From: Verrucomicrobiota bacterium | GTDB taxonomy: Bacteria > Verrucomicrobiota > Verrucomicrobiia > Chthoniobacterales > UBA10450 | DNA: 35,244 nt | NCBI GenBank assembly: GCA_003221195.1 | Contig: QHQO01000047.1 | Coordinates: 1 to 35,244, forward strand | Direction: 5' to 3' | Part shown: positions 1 to 7,596 of the stretch, piece by piece | Layout of the letters: each line of letters begins with the position of its first letter | Numbering within the stretch: the first letter of the stretch is position 1 | Translations under genes and position numbers: made by a program | The notes under the pieces: generated by a model | The model's database searches: none | What the model was told of the DNA's origin: nothing | What the model saw: only the letters and a program-made list of their open reading frames with translations

Positions 1-806
1 CAAATGGCGCCGCTTACAAATCGACGCCGTGCATTCTGCGCGAACTCGGCGCGGACCTTGCCGTGGCGCACAACCAACCAAACGGTATGAACATCAACGA
101 TGGATGCGGCAGCATTCATCCGGATGAAATCCAGCGAATCGTAAAGATGAGCGGGGCGGACGTTGGCATTACGCATGACGGCGACGCCGATCGCGTGCTG
201 TTGTGTGACGAAAATGGAGAGATTGTTGATGGCGATGAGATCCTGGCCATCGCTGCGCTGGATCTTTTGAACGCTGGCCGGTTGGAACAAAACACGGTTG
301 TGGCCACCGTCATGAGCAACTTCGGCCTCGATGAAACTCTCTCAGCTCACGGCGGAAAAGTAGTGCGGACAAAGGTCGGCGATCGCTATGTGATTGAAGA
401 GATGACGCAGAAAAAACTCAATCTCGGTGGCGAACAAAGCGGGCACGTGATCTTCCGCGATTTCACCACCACGGGCGATGGCATTATCAGCGCGCTCCAG
501 ATTCTCTGCATCATGCACAAGAGCGGTGAGCCGTTAAGTAAATTGAAGGCGTGTTTGGAAAAATATCCGCAGGCCCAGCGGAATTTGCGGGTGAAAGAAA
601 AGCGGCCGCTGGCTGAGTTGAACACAGTGATGAAACTGGTAAGCGAAGCCGAGAAAGAGCTCTCCGGGAAGGGTCGCGTGCTCCTGCGTTATTCCGGTAC
701 CGAGCCCAAAATTCGTTTACTTATTGAAGGCCGCGAGCTTGAGAAGATCGACAAGCAAGCGGACCGAATTGCCGATGCAATACAAAGCGCGATTGGAGCC
801 GATTAA
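1..806 (+). CDS. glmM: Phosphoglucosamine mutase, C-terminal part (5' end outside window)
   Basis: GlmM converts glucosamine-6-phosphate to glucosamine-1-phosphate in the cytoplasm, on the route to UDP-GlcNAc for peptidoglycan. The open frame runs from base 3 without a start, reading NGAAYKSTPCILRELGA, so the gene is cut by the window edge. Visible motifs are the metal-binding loop DGDADR, the sugar-binding loop GGEQSGH and the phosphate-binding loop RYSGTEPKIR near the C-terminus. These separate GlmM from looser phosphomannomutase relatives. The active-site serine region lies upstream of the window. The frame ends at TAA and is followed by a palindromic repeat and scpB. Confidence 0.95.
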   Translation, partial: NGAAYKSTPCILRELGADLAVAHNQPNGMNINDGCGSIHPDEIQRIVKMSGADVGITHDGDADRVLLCDENGEIVDGDEILAIAALDLLNAGRLEQNTVVATVMSNFGLDETLSAHGGKVVRTKVGDRYVIEEMTQKKLNLGGEQSGHVIFRDFTTTGDGIISALQILCIMHKSGEPLSKLKACLEKYPQAQRNLRVKEKRPLAELNTVMKLVSEAEKELSGKGRVLLRYSGTEPKIRLLIEGRELEKIDKQADRIADAIQSAIGAD

Positions 807-823
807 ACACGATGTTTGAACGC

Positions 824-936
824 GCTGTCATGCCGAACGAAGTGAGGGACTTCACAAATGGTAATGGATCACACAATCAAATCTGTGTATCGAAAGCTTC
901 GAGCGGGGGGTCCTTCGCTTCGCTCAGGATGACAGC
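824..936. repeat. Dispersed palindromic repeat, GTCAT..GAGCGAAG family, copy 1
   Basis: The left arm (824-852, starting gctgtcatgccgaacgaag) and the right arm (908-936, ending cgctcaggatgacagc) are imperfect reverse complements over about 28 bases, separated by about 55 bases. Related arms occur at 9291-9413, 17543-17571 and 28341-28434. It fills the glmM-scpB spacer. It may fold into a long hairpin in RNA, but there is no T-tract typical of an intrinsic terminator. Confidence 0.75.
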
Positions 937-945
937 TGGTACCTT

Positions 946-1596
946 ATGACTTTGTCCCGGGTAATCGAAGCGCTTTTATTTACCGCGCAGAAGCCGCTTT
1001 CAATCCGTGAACTGAAGGAAGCTATCAGAGGAGCCGGCGCAGAGGATGAATTCTCGCCTAACGAGTTCGCGCGGGTGAGCGAAGCAGAGATTGCCGCCGT
1101 CCTCGAACAATTGAAAATCGAGTGTATCGAACAACAGAGCGCATTTCAGCTTAACGAAAAGGCGGACGGTTGGCAGCTGGCTACCGATCCGAAATACGCC
1201 CCGTGGGTGCGCCAGCTTTTTCCCGCGCCAAAACCGGCTCGGTTAAGTGCGCCTGCGCTGGAGACCCTCGCGATTATTGCTTATCGCCAACCTATCACGC
1301 GGGCAGATGTCGAAGCAGTTCGAGGGGTGAACATTGATGGCGTGCTTCAAACGTTGATGGAGCGCGGCCTGGTTAAGATTGCGGGTCGCGCCGAAATCCC
1401 CGGGCGCCCGCTGCTGTATGAAACTACGCAGTTTTTTCTGGATCATTTTGGGCTTCGGAATCTGGGCGAATTGCCGAATGTGGAAGAGTTGCGCACCCGC
1501 CATTTGCCAAAAGCGCGTCCCGTAGCCGGTGCCAGCGATGCCGGGTCACAGGAGTTGCCAACCCCGGCTACAACGCCTGAAGGTACGGGCGATTGA
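946..1596 (+). CDS. scpB: Segregation and condensation protein B
   Basis: ScpB is the dimeric winged-helix subunit that works with SMC and the kleisin ScpA in chromosome condensation and segregation. The 216-residue product has the family signature: an N-terminal half beginning with LSRVIEALLFTAQKPLSI, then LSAPALETLAIIAYRQPITR and VRGVN, and a second winged helix ending in LYETTQFFLDHFGL. The C-terminal 30 residues are a low-complexity Ala/Pro/Thr tail. No scpA is visible in the window. The stop codon overlaps a TTG start of the next gene (TTGA), which suggests translational coupling. Confidence 0.95.
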   Translation: MTLSRVIEALLFTAQKPLSIRELKEAIRGAGAEDEFSPNEFARVSEAEIAAVLEQLKIECIEQQSAFQLNEKADGWQLATDPKYAPWVRQLFPAPKPARLSAPALETLAIIAYRQPITRADVEAVRGVNIDGVLQTLMERGLVKIAGRAEIPGRPLLYETTQFFLDHFGLRNLGELPNVEELRTRHLPKARPVAGASDAGSQELPTPATTPEGTGD

Positions 1597-2705
1597 CCTC
1601 AATCGCCGCGATGCGCGTGGTCACGTTTGCACCGGGCGGATCGGGTGAACCGCTATCTTTTTTGGGTCGGCTCACTCGCAATCGATGGGCATCGCCGATT
1701 TTTGCTTTGCTCGTCTTAACATCCGCATCTGCCGTTGCAGAAATTTTGCCCGCTGATTGTGCACGAGCTGCAAAGTATTCTGAAAGCAAACGCGGTGTCG
1801 CCATGCTGGTCTTGCAAAATGGGCGAACTATTTTCGAGCACTATGCCAACGGCGGATCGGCGCGCGGAAGATGGCCAATCTTCAGCGGAACAAAAAGTTT
1901 CTGGGGGGTCGCGGCGCTGGCTGCGGCGCGCGATGGTTTGTTCAAACTTGACGATCCTGTTTCCGACACGATCACGGAATGGAAGAGCGACCCGCGCAAA
2001 TCGCAGATCACCATCGGGCAGCTACTCAGCCAGACCGATGGTATCGAAGGCGCGTCGCGGCTGCAGCGCGCGTCGGTCCGAGATCGTAATGCGATGGCGA
2101 TTCGATTGCCTGTGGTGGCTGCGCCAGGCTCGGCTTTCGTTTATGGGCCTAGCCATCTTCAGATTTTTTCGGAACTGCTGCGCCGAAAACTAAGGGGCCG
2201 GAGTACGATCGGTTATTTTGAAGGACGTGTCTCCAATCGGCTTGGACTGGGTCGTCTCAACTATAAAAAAGATGCACGCGGAAATCCGCTGCCCGCAACA
2301 GGATTTGAATTGACTGCTCGCGAATGGGCGTGCCTGGGAGAGTTGGTCCTCGGCCAAGGTAGTTATCACGGGCGACAAATTGTTCCTGCGGCCTTCTTGC
2401 GAGAAGCGTTTGCCGGCTCGGCGGCTAACCCGTCATACGGACTCACTTTTTGGTTAAATCGACAGGCACCAAATGGGCGCGAAGCAGACATGGAACGGAT
2501 GATCGATCTACCATGGCAAAGTGCGGAGTGGACCGGTGTGTGCATCTGCAAGGACGCGCCGTCAGACATGATCGTAGCGCTTGGCTCGCACTATCAGCGG
2601 CTCTTTATTATCCCATCGCTAAAAGCCATCATCGTGCGGCAAGGATTGGAAGCACGGTTTTCCGACGCGCACTTTCTGCGGCTGGTTCTGGGCCGCATTC
2701 AGTAA
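1593..2705 (+). CDS. Exported serine hydrolase, beta-lactamase/penicillin-binding fold
   Basis: This is a predicted serine hydrolase of the beta-lactamase family (PF00144; class C, EstB, 6-aminohexanoate-dimer hydrolase type). A hydrophobic stretch ending TSASAVAE looks like a signal peptide, so the protein should act outside the inner membrane. The catalytic SxxK motif is seen as SGTK near residue 98. A YGPS motif near residue 184 takes the place of YxN, and the stretch HYQRLFIIPSLKAII near the C-terminus matches the position of the KTG/HxG strand. The first usable codon is TTG at 1593, overlapping the scpB stop; ATG at 1611 is an alternative. The substrate cannot be told from sequence. Confidence 0.8.
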   Translation: MTSIAAMRVVTFAPGGSGEPLSFLGRLTRNRWASPIFALLVLTSASAVAEILPADCARAAKYSESKRGVAMLVLQNGRTIFEHYANGGSARGRWPIFSGTKSFWGVAALAAARDGLFKLDDPVSDTITEWKSDPRKSQITIGQLLSQTDGIEGASRLQRASVRDRNAMAIRLPVVAAPGSAFVYGPSHLQIFSELLRRKLRGRSTIGYFEGRVSNRLGLGRLNYKKDARGNPLPATGFELTAREWACLGELVLGQGSYHGRQIVPAAFLREAFAGSAANPSYGLTFWLNRQAPNGREADMERMIDLPWQSAEWTGVCICKDAPSDMIVALGSHYQRLFIIPSLKAIIVRQGLEARFSDAHFLRLVLGRIQ

Positions 2706-2762
2706 ATCAGCATGCGGGATTGACTTACTCGTTCCTCTGGCAAACGGTCCTCGATAGTCCTT

Positions 2763-3449
2763 ATGAACAAATTCACGATGGGTTGCGGAGTGCTACTCGC
2801 AATCCTGCTTTTCATTGTCGTTATTGCGGCCATCGCATTGGGCGGCAGTTATAATGGTCTCGTTCGTTTGCAGCAGACTGTCGATCAAAGCTGGGCGCAG
2901 GTGCAAAACGTTTATCAGCGGCGCGCAGATTTGATTCCGAATCTGGTGAACACGGTTTCAGGCGCGGCGAATTTCGAGAAATCGACGCTAACTGAAGTGA
3001 CCAATGCGCGGGCCAGTGTTGGCCGTGTGCAACTTGACCCAAACAAGGCGCCTACCGATGCAGCGCAACTTGAACAATTCCAGGCTGCGCAAGGACAGTT
3101 GAGCAATGCGCTCTCGCGCCTGCTGGTGGTCGTGGAACGGTATCCGGAGTTAAAAGCTAATCAGAATTTTCTTGGCCTGCAGGCGCAACTGGAAGGCACA
3201 GAGAACCGAATCTCGGTCGAGCGCGGGAACTTCAACACCGCTGTGCAGAACTACAACGTGGCAGTGCGCAGTTTTCCGACAAACTTGATTGCGGGAATGC
3301 TCGGATTTCCGCCGCGACCATTTTTCACTGCGCAAGCCGGCGCGGAGAAACCGCCGCCTGTGCAATTTAATTTTGGCCCTGCGCCGACGCCGGCCGCGAA
3401 TTTGAATCAAGGCGCCGCGCCGACGCCAGCGACTGCCGCATCGCCATAA
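2763..3449 (+). CDS. lemA: LemA family protein
   Basis: This 228-residue membrane-anchored protein belongs to the LemA family. It has one N-terminal transmembrane segment (about residues 9-29), then the family signature YNGLVRLQQTVDQSWAQV followed by QRRADLIPNLV. The helical core continues to the conserved SFPTNLIAGMLGF motif. A Pro/Ala-rich tail of about 35 residues follows. LemA proteins have no agreed biochemical role; they are often encoded next to TPM-domain (YgcG/TLP18.3) proteins, as here. The next gene follows at once, so the three are probably one operon. Confidence 0.92.
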   Translation: MNKFTMGCGVLLAILLFIVVIAAIALGGSYNGLVRLQQTVDQSWAQVQNVYQRRADLIPNLVNTVSGAANFEKSTLTEVTNARASVGRVQLDPNKAPTDAAQLEQFQAAQGQLSNALSRLLVVVERYPELKANQNFLGLQAQLEGTENRISVERGNFNTAVQNYNVAVRSFPTNLIAGMLGFPPRPFFTAQAGAEKPPPVQFNFGPAPTPAANLNQGAAPTPATAASP

Positions 3450-3474
3450 GGTGATTCTCAATCTTGCGGTAGTA

Positions 3475-3521
3475 GCGGGCGAGCCTGCCACGCCGAAGCA
3501 TGGCAAAGGCGGGTGGCCCGC
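3475..3521. repeat. REP-like palindrome between lemA and the TPM gene
   Basis: GCGGGC (3475-3480) and GCCCGC (3516-3521) form an outer stem. Inside it, TGCCA (3486-3490) can pair with TGGCA (3501-3505). The segment could be read as an N-terminal extension of the downstream gene from a GTG at 3451, but its codons do not resemble a protein terminus. It supports the ATG at 3523 as the true start of that gene. Confidence 0.45.
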
Positions 3522-3522
3522 G

Positions 3523-4329
3523 ATGCAGCAGCCGACACGGCTGCCGCTGCAAATCTTTCGCGCGAAGCAACCCGCTCTGTTAGTCGCAGCATTCTTTGCA
3601 TTGCTAGCAACAAAGTCACAAGCCGCGGAAGTCATTCCGCCGAAACCAGACCGGTATTTCAACGATTACGCCGGCATTGTCTCCAAATCCGCAGCACTGC
3701 GTTTCAATGAAGAACTTGCGCAATTTGAGCGGGAAACGTCGGATCAGGTAGTGGTTGCAATCTTCCCGAAAATGCAGAGCGACTCCGACGTCGCAGATTA
3801 CACGCAGCGCGTCGCCCAGGCGTGGGGCGTCGGCCAAAAGGAACGTCGCAATGGCGTTGTTCTATTTGTTTTCGTTCAGGATCGCAAAATGTTTATCCAA
3901 GTCGGTTACGGCTTGGAAGGCGCACTGCCCGACATCACCGCATTCGACATCACTGAATACAGAATCAAACCGCATTTTCGCACTGGCGATTACGAAGGCG
4001 GGGTCGCCACCGGAATCGATTCCATCTTTAAGGCGATTCGCGGCGAGTACAAGGGATCAGGCAAAACTGTTGCCGAAGAACATCGTGGTGGTGGCGCTTC
4101 GAACATCTGGTTCTTCATCATTTTTACGATCGTGCTGATCATCATTTCGAGGGTGCTGCGGCGACTTGGCGGATGGGGTTATTCCTCTCGCGGTGGCGGT
4201 CCCATGTTCTTCCCGGTCGGTGGCGACGGTGGCGGCTGGTCTTCGGGGGGTGGCGGTGGCGGCGGGTTTAGCGGATTCAGCGGCGGAGGCGGTAGCTTTG
4301 GTGGAGGCGGCGCGGGATCGAGTTGGTAG
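3523..4329 (+). CDS. Exported TPM-domain protein (YgcG/TLP18.3 family), glycine-rich tail
   Basis: The start was set at ATG 3523 because it gives a classic signal peptide (LLVAAFFALLATKSQA, then a cleavage site near AAE). The TPM domain (PF04536) follows, with signatures YFNDYAGIVSKS, DQVVVAIFPKM and FVQDRKMFIQVGYGLEG. After it come a transmembrane segment (NIWFFIIFTIVLIIISRVL) and a C-terminal tail almost wholly of Gly and Ser, ending GGAGSSW. This layout (signal, TPM, one membrane helix, Gly-rich tail) is typical of YgcG-like proteins found with LemA. The domain is related to a photosystem II repair phosphatase of plants, but its role in bacteria is unsettled. Confidence 0.88.
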   Translation: MQQPTRLPLQIFRAKQPALLVAAFFALLATKSQAAEVIPPKPDRYFNDYAGIVSKSAALRFNEELAQFERETSDQVVVAIFPKMQSDSDVADYTQRVAQAWGVGQKERRNGVVLFVFVQDRKMFIQVGYGLEGALPDITAFDITEYRIKPHFRTGDYEGGVATGIDSIFKAIRGEYKGSGKTVAEEHRGGGASNIWFFIIFTIVLIIISRVLRRLGGWGYSSRGGGPMFFPVGGDGGGWSSGGGGGGGFSGFSGGGGSFGGGGAGSSW

Positions 4330-4333
4330 CACG

Positions 4334-4771
4334 ATGCGAACCAGAGAGTTTCTCAGCAAGCTTGAGCATGATCGGATTCTAAGCGCGATCCGTGAGGCCG
4401 AATCGAAAACTTCCGGCGAGATTCGCGTCTTTATTCAGCGCGGCAAATTGAATTCCGATCCGCTGATCGTTGCGCAGAAAAAATTCCAGCGGCTTGGAAT
4501 GTACAAGACCCGGGAACGCAATGCGGTGCTGATTTTCGTAGCGCCGCGAGCGCACAAATTCGCCGTCGTCGGCGATCAAGCGATTCATGAAAAATGCGGC
4601 GAAGAATTCTGGCGGCGCGTTGTGGACGCCATGCGTGTCCATTTTCAAAATGAAAAATTCAGCCACGCGCTAATCGAAGCGGTCAACGAAGTCGGCAAAG
4701 TGCTGGCCGCGCATTTTCCGAGAACGTCGGCAAACGCAAATGAGTTATCGGATGAGATCGTCGAGAGCTGA
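4334..4771 (+). CDS. Second TPM-domain protein, cytosolic or membrane-associated
   Basis: This 145-residue protein starts at ATG 4334, four bases after the preceding stop. It is a shorter TPM-domain paralogue without signal peptide or membrane helix. Visible signatures are ILSAIREAESKTSGEIRVFI, ERNAVLIFVAPRAHKFAVVG and the closing helix ALIEAVNEVGKVLAAHFP. The longer open frame upstream of 4334 only overlaps the glycine-rich tail of the previous gene and is not real. With lemA and the first TPM gene it forms a lemA-TPM-TPM cluster, an arrangement seen in several phyla. Confidence 0.85.
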   Translation: MRTREFLSKLEHDRILSAIREAESKTSGEIRVFIQRGKLNSDPLIVAQKKFQRLGMYKTRERNAVLIFVAPRAHKFAVVGDQAIHEKCGEEFWRRVVDAMRVHFQNEKFSHALIEAVNEVGKVLAAHFPRTSANANELSDEIVES

Positions 4772-4774
4772 GTA

Positions 4775-4799
4775 AGCCGGCTGCGACTTCAGCCGGGCT
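4775..4799. terminator. Hairpin between convergent genes
   Basis: AGCCGGCTG (4775-4783) and CAGCCGGGCT (4790-4799) form a GC-rich stem with one bulge and a six-base loop. It lies between the stop of the second TPM gene and the stop of the opposing DUF4440 gene, where a bidirectional terminator is expected. There is no clear T-tract, so the assignment is weak. Confidence 0.35.
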
Positions 4800-5268
4800 G
4801 CTGAGAAGGAACAATGTTGGCGTGGCGCGCGATCTCCTGCCACTTTCCAGCTTGTTTCATCCAGACTGCTGTAAAGCGGAGGTATTCGGTTTTCCCAGCG
4901 TTCGGCATCTTCCCGCCCCAGACGACAGTCTCGCCTCCCGCGACGATCACGATGTCGCCATAAACCCGGAGATATTCAATTTGTCGATCAAAAGAGGTGA
5001 TTACTAGAAAGCCCGACTCGACCATTCGCAGAACCTGTTGCTTGGTCACGAACTTGTTCAGTGGATTGGTGACGACAAAATCATCCGACCAGATTCGCGC
5101 CATCACTTGTGCATCTTTGTGAAGGAAGGCGTCGACTTCTTCGCCGTTTAGTTGGCGAATCTCTTCTTCCACGTGCTTGTCGTCTGGCGTAGCCGTAGCT
5201 GCAGCTTGCGCGAAATCGAGAGCCGACGTCAGAATTAGTAGCACCGCCAAAAGGATGGGGTTTTTCAT
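4789..5268 (-). CDS. Exported SnoaL-like/DUF4440 protein (NTF2 fold)
   Basis: The 159-residue product begins with a signal peptide (PILLAVLLILTSALDFAQA). An NTF2-like domain of the DUF4440 type follows, with signatures EEVDAFLHKDAQVMARIWSDD, FVVTNPLNKFVTKQQ and a final strand FTAVWMKQAGKWQEIARHAN. Proteins of this fold bind small molecules or act as ketosteroid-isomerase-like enzymes; the sequence does not show which. It stands alone on the minus strand between two plus-strand clusters. Confidence 0.82.
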   Translation of the reverse strand: MKNPILLAVLLILTSALDFAQAAATATPDDKHVEEEIRQLNGEEVDAFLHKDAQVMARIWSDDFVVTNPLNKFVTKQQVLRMVESGFLVITSFDRQIEYLRVYGDIVIVAGGETVVWGGKMPNAGKTEYLRFTAVWMKQAGKWQEIARHANIVPSQQPG

Positions 5269-5350
5269 GAATTTATCGTCCTCGCCGATTGTTTTGGTGT
5301 CGAGTGCAAAACCCCCAATTGCACTTGCAAAATTGGCGATTCCGCTTTTA

Positions 5351-5379
5351 TTGACGACTCCGCAGCGAGTTTTTTAATT
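5351..5379 (+). promoter_or_regulatory. Possible promoter upstream of rpoA
   Basis: TTGACG (5351-5356) is followed after 17 bases by TTAATT (5374-5379). The -35 match is good and the -10 match is poor. It is the best sigma70-like pair I saw in the 278-base spacer before rpoA. It is offered only as a candidate. Confidence 0.2.
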
Positions 5380-5448
5380 ACGCCGTTGGTCCCTGGGTCT
5401 CCGTCGCTGGACGTGAAGCCGCACTCGCCAGGGGGAACCCGGCGAAGA

Positions 5449-5534
5449 GATGGAGGAATGGAGTATCAGAGTGATGAAGTAACGGACTTTGTGTCTTTGC
5501 TCATTACTCGAATATTCCACGACTTCGTCACTCC
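5449..5534. repeat. Octamer array in two inverted arms, rpoA leader
   Basis: From 5452 four imperfect 8-base units run in phase: GGAGGAAT, GGAGTATC, AGAGTGAT, GAAGTAAC. From 5503 to 5534 four units of the opposite sense follow: ATTACTCG, AATATTCC, ACGACTTC, GTCACTCC. AGTGATGAAGT in the left arm pairs with ACTTCGTCACT in the right arm with one mismatch. The array ends 12 bases before the rpoA start codon, so it is probably transcribed as the rpoA leader. Confidence 0.6.
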
Positions 5535-5546
5535 AGAAGAAAAATT

Positions 5547-6590
5547 ATGCCAATCCGTTACGGTCGCTTTGAGATGCCGAAAGCTCTCGCCAAAGATGAG
5601 AGCACAGCCACAGATACTTACGCCAAATTCACCGCCGAGCCGTTTGAGGCCGGTTATGGGCACACCGTAGGAAATTCGCTCCGGCGCGTCCTGCTTTCCT
5701 CTTTGGAAGGCGCTGCCATCACTGCAGCAAAAATCACGGGCGCCCAACATGAATTCGCCACTCTTCCGGGCGTAGTGGAGGACGTGACCGACATCGTCCT
5801 CAACCTCAAAAAGGTAAAATTCAAGCTCGATGGCCAGGATCACGAGCCGAAGAAACTCTCCCTTGTTGTAAACAAAGAAGGCCAAGTCACTGCCGGCGAC
5901 ATCCAAACGATTCAGGGTTTTGAAGTGCTCAATCCCAAGCAGCTCATTTGCACTCTGGACAAGAAACACAAGTTCGACGCCGAGCTCGATGTGCGCGTCG
6001 GTCGCGGTTTTGCCACTGGCGAGGAAAATAAGCGCCCAGACCAGCCGATCGGCCTGATTCCAATCGATTCCATCTTTTCTCCGGTCACGCGCGTCAAGTA
6101 CGCGGTCGAAAATACTCGGGTCGGGCAGCGAACCGATTACGACAAGCTCATCCTTGAAATCTGGACCGACGGACGCTTGTCGCCGGACGAGGCGTTGCTC
6201 CAGGCCTCAGCCATTTTGCGGCACCACCTCGATGTGTTCGTGAACTTTAACGAAGAAGTGATCGAGTTCGACCAGACGCCGGCCGGCGTCAGCGAAGAAA
6301 ACCTGAAGCTCAAGAAACTGCTCAACATGAGCGTCAACGAAATCGAGCTCAGCGTGCGTGCAGCCAATTGCTTGAATAATGCGAACATCACTTCAGTAGG
6401 CCAGCTTGCTCAAAAGACTGAAGCCGAAATGCTGAAGTATCGTAATTTCGGCAAGAAATCGTTGAATGAAATTAAGGACAAACTGCAACAGCTCGGCCTG
6501 GGCCTGGGCATGAAATTTGAGCCCGGCCTCCTGGACGCCCCCGTGAGCAGCGATGGTGCCGTCCCAAGTGCAGCGGCTGGCGAAGAGTAA
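5547..6590 (+). CDS. rpoA: DNA-directed RNA polymerase subunit alpha
   Basis: RpoA dimerises to nucleate RNA polymerase assembly, and its C-terminal domain contacts UP elements and activators. The 347-residue product shows the N-terminal signature FTAEPFEAGYGHTVGNSLRR, the domain II motif EFATLPGVVEDVTDI, and the C-terminal helix-hairpin-helix region LSVRAANCLNNANI to YRNFGKKSLNEIKDKL. About 13 residues precede the usual start of homology. A short Ala/Ser/Gly tail ends the protein. rplQ follows, as in most bacteria. The usual upstream genes rpsM, rpsK and rpsD are not adjacent here. Confidence 0.98.
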   Translation: MPIRYGRFEMPKALAKDESTATDTYAKFTAEPFEAGYGHTVGNSLRRVLLSSLEGAAITAAKITGAQHEFATLPGVVEDVTDIVLNLKKVKFKLDGQDHEPKKLSLVVNKEGQVTAGDIQTIQGFEVLNPKQLICTLDKKHKFDAELDVRVGRGFATGEENKRPDQPIGLIPIDSIFSPVTRVKYAVENTRVGQRTDYDKLILEIWTDGRLSPDEALLQASAILRHHLDVFVNFNEEVIEFDQTPAGVSEENLKLKKLLNMSVNEIELSVRAANCLNNANITSVGQLAQKTEAEMLKYRNFGKKSLNEIKDKLQQLGLGLGMKFEPGLLDAPVSSDGAVPSAAAGEE

Positions 6591-6621
6591 GCGTCAGATC
6601 GAGGATCACGTTCGCCGCGTT

Positions 6622-7191
6622 ATGAGACATCAGAAAAAGACGGTCAAATTGGGTCGCACGGCTGAGCATCGCAAAGCGTTGCTAGCTAATCAGGTTTGCT
6701 CCTTGATCGAGCATCAACGCATCAAGACCACCCTGGCCAAAGCGAAAGCAGTTCGTCCGCTCGCGGAACGGATGATCACGCTCGGAAAAAATGGCTCGAT
6801 TCACGCGCGCCGCACCGCCTTGGCGACGCTGCGCCAAAAGAACGCCGTAAAAAAATTGTTCGACGACATTGCGCCAAGATCTGCGGAGCGCAACGGCGGA
6901 TACACGCGTATCGTGAAGCTTGGCCAGCGCAAAAGCGATTCCGCTCCCATGGCATTCATCGAGTGGGTTGATGTAGAAAAGGTGGTGGAGGGAAAACCAG
7001 CGGCAGAGAAGAAGTCGAAGCGTAAAGAAGCTGAAATTAAGTCAACGGAAACAGAAGCCATGCGCGAAGAGCCGGCAGCCGAGGAGCCGGCAATGAAGGA
7101 AGAAAAGCCTGCTGAAGCGCCGGCACCGCCCGAGGAGCCGCAGCCGAAGAAAAGGCGCTGGTTTGGCCGCAAATCGGATGCCGAAAAGTAA
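6622..7191 (+). CDS. rplQ: Large ribosomal subunit protein bL17 with C-terminal extension
   Basis: bL17 lies near the peptide exit tunnel of the 50S subunit. ATG 6622 gives the standard N-terminus MRHQKKTVKLGRTAEHRKAL, so the longer frame from 6553, which overlaps rpoA, is not needed. The conserved core continues through HQRIKTTLAKAKAVRPLAE, YTRIVKLGQRKSDSAPMA and FIEWVD at about residue 117. A further 70 residues follow that are not part of the usual bL17. They are rich in Lys, Glu, Ala and Pro and close with a basic KKRRWFGRK motif. Total length is 189 residues against roughly 115-130 in most bacteria. Confidence 0.96.
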   Translation: MRHQKKTVKLGRTAEHRKALLANQVCSLIEHQRIKTTLAKAKAVRPLAERMITLGKNGSIHARRTALATLRQKNAVKKLFDDIAPRSAERNGGYTRIVKLGQRKSDSAPMAFIEWVDVEKVVEGKPAAEKKSKRKEAEIKSTETEAMREEPAAEEPAMKEEKPAEAPAPPEEPQPKKRRWFGRKSDAEK

Positions 7192-7194
7192 TCC

Positions 7195-7418
7195 GCGAAG
7201 CCCGAATCCCAGCTTGTCAACGTGTCGAAATCGGCCAGATCCTGAGCTCGACCGACTGCACGCTTGTTTCGGAACAAAGCCTCTTTCCCTGGAACAAAAC
7301 GGGAATCCCATCGAGTTCTGCTGAAACTTTGCAAGGCGAGACTCTGTGCCCCGACGATGACGTAATCAACGCCGCGGGAGTTGAGTAATTCGAGAAACTC
7401 TCTCCAGTCTGTGCTCAG
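7195..7418 (-). pseudogene. Remnant of a nucleotidyltransferase-fold gene with internal deletion
   Basis: Reading down from 7418, the minus strand encodes LSTDWREFLELLNSRGVDY then VIVGAQSLALQ. This is the typical N-terminus of MNT/DUF6036-type nucleotidyltransferases (a helix then a (V/I)VGG(Y/H)-like strand). The frame passes directly to FVPGKEALFRNKRAVGRAQD and LADFDTL, which resembles the end of such proteins. The catalytic GxDxD-containing middle, around 90 residues, is missing. The first codon is CTG where ATG would be expected, and no stop is met before the frame runs antisense into rplQ. It is therefore a relic. Family recognition is from memory. Confidence 0.55.
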
Positions 7419-7545
7419 GCCTATGGTTTAGGAGCTCCACCGGAATGCGGAGACGTTCGTTGCCGGTAAGCTTTTTGTAGAAATCGCGGTCCGCTTTTTC
7501 AGCCTCGGCGAAACTGCGAAATTTCTTTGCCGCCTTTCCACAACA
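7366..7545 (-). pseudogene. Remnant of the small partner gene of the nucleotidyltransferase
   Basis: In another minus-strand frame 7545-7366 encodes KFRSFAEAEKADRDFYKKL, then TGNERLRI and a C-terminus RLERVSRITQLPRR before a TGA. It resembles the short acidic/basic proteins of about 60-80 residues often encoded just upstream of such nucleotidyltransferases. I see no in-frame start codon, so it looks dead. Its 3' end overlaps the nucleotidyltransferase remnant by about 50 bases. With the neighbour it would have been a two-gene, possibly toxin-antitoxin-like, cassette. The rest of the rplQ-nuoA spacer (7192-7596) holds nothing else I recognise. Confidence 0.45.
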
Positions 7546-7596
7546 AGAATGTAGACTTGGCAGCCACGCTTTCCGAGCGAATTTGATCGAAACTGA

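Noticed and set aside
3150-3662. Open frame of 170 codons on the minus strand across lemA and the TPM gene
   Set aside because: It lies antisense to two well-supported genes and encodes Arg-rich sequence without any known motif, as GC-rich shadows do.
4057-4359. Open frame antisense to the glycine-rich tail
   Set aside because: Ala/Thr/Pro-rich product is the expected complement of Gly/Ser codons.
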